DNA of 64,000 nt, taken from the NCBI GenBank assembly GCA_963565915.1, contig OY751496.1:558001-622000 (forward strand). The letters run 5' to 3'. Positions 61,864-64,000 of this stretch are shown in pieces (within the stretch, counting starts at the first letter, position 1; each line of letters begins with the position of its first letter). Position numbers and translations under genes: made by a program. Source of the DNA: Entoloma clypeatum. Taxonomy: Eukaryota > Basidiomycota > Agaricomycetes > Agaricales > Entolomataceae. Below the pieces are notes generated by a model. It was not told the origin of the DNA. It was given only the letters and a program-made list of their open reading frames with translations, and made no database searches.

Positions 61864-63043
61864 AGGCGTGGTCTTGGCATCTGACACACAATCTTGGGAA
61901 TTGGTAGTGGCAGCCAACATACTTGAGGGACTGGTACAAATTGTTCCAATCACCAAGCATGTCGTCCATGAATTGCTTCATGTTGAAGTCAAGGGATCTG
62001 GGGGCCGACTCACCACACTCAATGCAAATTGAGGAGGCGAAGTCGTGCACTGCATGGTGGGGTTCGAAGCCATAATCCAAGCAATCGGGGACATGGTGAA
62101 AGAAGACCTTAGATTTCAGGCCAGGTTCCTTGAACCAAGGGACCAGGTTACTGATGATGGCGAGCGCAGTGGCCTGCAATGAGTGGAGGTCCGGGTCTGT
62201 GGCACGCCGAATGGCATTGACAGAGTTGGTGAAAATGTGGATTTCTTCCAATTGAGAGAGACCCCCTAGCAGACTGACCAGGTTGGAGAACCCGTGTCTG
62301 ATAGCTAAGGTTTCAGTGTCATCAGAGACTGCGAGGCCACCAGCCACCCAGTCTTTGTTGATGGAGTACCCCATGTGCCAGGTTTCCCAAGCTGCAACAG
62401 CTTGGTGGCCCGACGCAAGGGAGGGAACGGCTGCGTCAGTGACAATAACAGTGGATTTATTGGAGCAGATGTTGGTGTCGAACATCTTGTTAAGGGTGAT
62501 GAGGCGCAACTTCCTGGCTTCAGCATGATCCTTAGCGGTCTTGCCACAAATAAGGGTGATGTCGTGGATGACATGATCAGGGAAGCGGTCGAGGACATGT
62601 TTTCCTGGTTTATTGTAGTTGTTGAATGGTGATAGGAGGATAGTTACATTTGCATGATAGGCCCAGATATCAACAAGTGGGGATTTAAGATTGTACATAA
62701 ATTCCGGGGAGTGCCATGGACGCTTTGAGGGATCATCCTCATTGCAGACCATGACGGTCATGTGTCATGGTGCAAGGGAGTGCATACGGACATGGTTTCT
62801 GCAGGAGAGCTTTTTTAGGTGCAGGTGCACTGGAGGCAGGCCGGCAAGAGATTCAACCGCCCCTGTGGAGGTGGTATGGAAGGCTCCCAGGATCCACAGG
62901 GCTGCACGCCCCTGGACTCTGGAGATCAACTTGATGATGCCTTTGTTGCGGGCGCCATCAAAGTTCCATAGATTGGCACCATATAAAGTGATCAGAAGGA
63001 TACACAATTGATACAGGGTGTGTTTGTGTTTGGGACAATGCAT
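61864..63043 (-). pseudogene. LINE ORF2 3' fragment with RNase H domain
   Basis: Minus strand: the post-RT segment LYGANLWNFDGARNKGIIKL, QGRAALWILGAFHT and ESLAGLPPVHLHLKKL, a stop near 62762, then RNase H (VIVTDAAVPSLASGHQAVAAW, ETLAIRHGFSNL, IFTNSVNAI, HHVPDCLDYGFEPHHAVHDFA) and SLDFNMKQFMDDMLGDWNNL. The third catalytic Asp position appears as Asn (FTNS). Fungal Tad1-type LINEs have such an RNase H; the clade is inferred. The fragment lacks the RT core and endonuclease and stops near 61930. Confidence 0.82.
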
Positions 63044-63776
63044 GTCTTGAACATGATCAATGCATGATCTTTGATGTGATGAAGGGCTTCATTGGCATTC
63101 TCAGCACTAACTGCAATTGCTGGCAGTGGTGCATCCATGCAAGGGGGTGGCAGAACAGAAAAGATATACCAGGGATCGAACTTTTTTTTTGGGGGCCCCA
63201 GGGACCCCCCCCCACCCCCCCCCCTCCTTCCTAATTTAGTATGTCGTACTCACACATATATGTTTTTCCAAGAATAAATGATATAAAAAACAAAAAAAAA
63301 CCATAAGCGCGCAATGGGGAGCAGAAATGTATCACCTGGCCACCTCTCGTTCCACACCGTCCCAGCCCATCTGCACCCAGCCCCATCATGCCCATTCACC
63401 ATTCTCAACTCCTCACAGATGGCGGCAGACACACACAACCCCCTCCTGTGTTGTGTTCACCCTGCCCGAGGGGATGCCATGGGTCAAGGCTGTTCCGCCC
63501 CCAGTCATGCATGATGTCGCAAGGGAGCTGGTCCCTGGCTCATGGACCAAGAGGGTGCCATTGTGTGCGACATTGTGAGGGAGCTGGTCCCCGGTGTGCG
63601 TGTGTGGGTCTCTGGCGGGGTGCTGGCAGGGTGGAGCGCAGGGGGGCCGTTGGGAGGTGAGCAGGGCAGGTCACCTTCCACCTGCATGCTGGGCAAAGGG
63701 TTCAGTGGTTGTGTGGGACTGCCATTTTTGGTAGGATTATGTCATAATTCAGGGTGTGCAACTTTTTTTTTTCCCC
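63044..63776. other. Low-complexity region with homopolymer tracts
   Basis: T, G and C runs at 63181-63227, an A run near 63290, GGGAGCTGGTCCC twice (63518-63530 and 63579-63591) and a T run at 63761-63772. No gene supported. Confidence 0.5.
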
Positions 63777-63990
63777 GGTGATACGACCGCTGCGCGGCTG
63801 TGCTTGAAAATTCACTTTTCCCACAGTTTTGTCAATATAAGAATATAATGCTGGCCCCTTCACAAACATATTCTATTGGAACTGATGGTACTACTGGCTA
63901 CCTAAGAGTGTCTAGATACCACTGGACCACCTTTGGTCATGATCTTGGGAACAGTCACTTTGAGGGCTTAACCAAAACTTGACACAAAAC
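63777..63990 (+). repeat. Right copy of the inverted-repeat pair
   Basis: GGTGATACGACCGCTGCGCGG ... TTTGAGGGCTTAACCAAA, the counterpart of 61653-61863 in the opposite orientation. Runs close to the window end. Confidence 0.65.
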
Positions 63991-64000
63991 ACTTTATTTC

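Noticed and set aside
1..64000. CRISPR array, tRNA or rRNA genes, host genes
   Set aside because: The regularly spaced repeats are all minisatellite or LTR modules; no cloverleaf, rRNA or non-transposon protein domain was recognised.

Overview
The window looks like a stretch of repetitive, probably heterochromatic DNA from a filamentous basidiomycete (Agaricomycetes are the best guess). That assignment is an inference from the elements present: chromodomain Ty3/gypsy elements, a Ty1/copia family with a half-tRNA type primer site, RNase H-bearing LINE fragments, a Tc1 element and hAT-like MITEs. I recognise no host gene, tRNA, rRNA or CRISPR array. Almost every long open frame belongs to a transposable element or is a chance frame in a low-complexity repeat.

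Left part (1-4736): an LTR-type repeat fragment, a dispersed non-coding repeat, a Tc1/mariner element with long inverted repeats and a TA duplication, a 250-bp hAT-like MITE with an 8-bp duplication, and degenerate minisatellite DNA. From 4737 to 34860 lies one nested block. The outer element, gypsy-1 (TSD ATGGT), is split by copia-1 (minus strand, TSD CAGGC) and, 140 bp of host sequence later, by gypsy-2 (minus strand). Copia-1 is itself split by gypsy-3A copy 1 (TSD TTGGG). Gypsy-2 is split by copia-2 (TSD CATTG) and by a 5'-truncated gypsy-3B piece.

Middle and right: after satellite-like DNA comes gypsy-4 (36633-42752, TSD GCGAA), the only element with undamaged gag and pol and nearly identical LTRs. 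Next are more minisatellite DNA, gypsy-3B (44383-50895, TSD GAAGG, with large internal deletions and a 1260-bp solo LTR inserted), a second copy of the dispersed repeat, a solo LTR inside a MITE-like repeat, a LINE remnant, gypsy-3A copy 2 (54358-61252, TSD CCTGT, carrying a solo copia LTR), another LINE fragment and an inverted-repeat pair at the right edge.

Three points tie the elements together. (1) The three chromovirus-type families (gypsy-1, gypsy-3, gypsy-4) share one primer-site design: 10-11 nt starting 2 nt after the 5' LTR, complementary to LTR sequence 31-34 nt downstream of a TATA-like box. This is the arrangement known for self-primed Tf1/sushi elements. (2) Gypsy-3 elements carry an extra, conserved 120-122 codon ORF between pol and the 3' LTR, and an array of TGACTCA-type sites in U3. 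(3) Most nonsense codons in the older copies are CGA to TGA changes, confirmed directly where sister copies can be compared, which points to CpG deamination. Young families have nevertheless kept moving while carrying shared defects and show mosaic copies.
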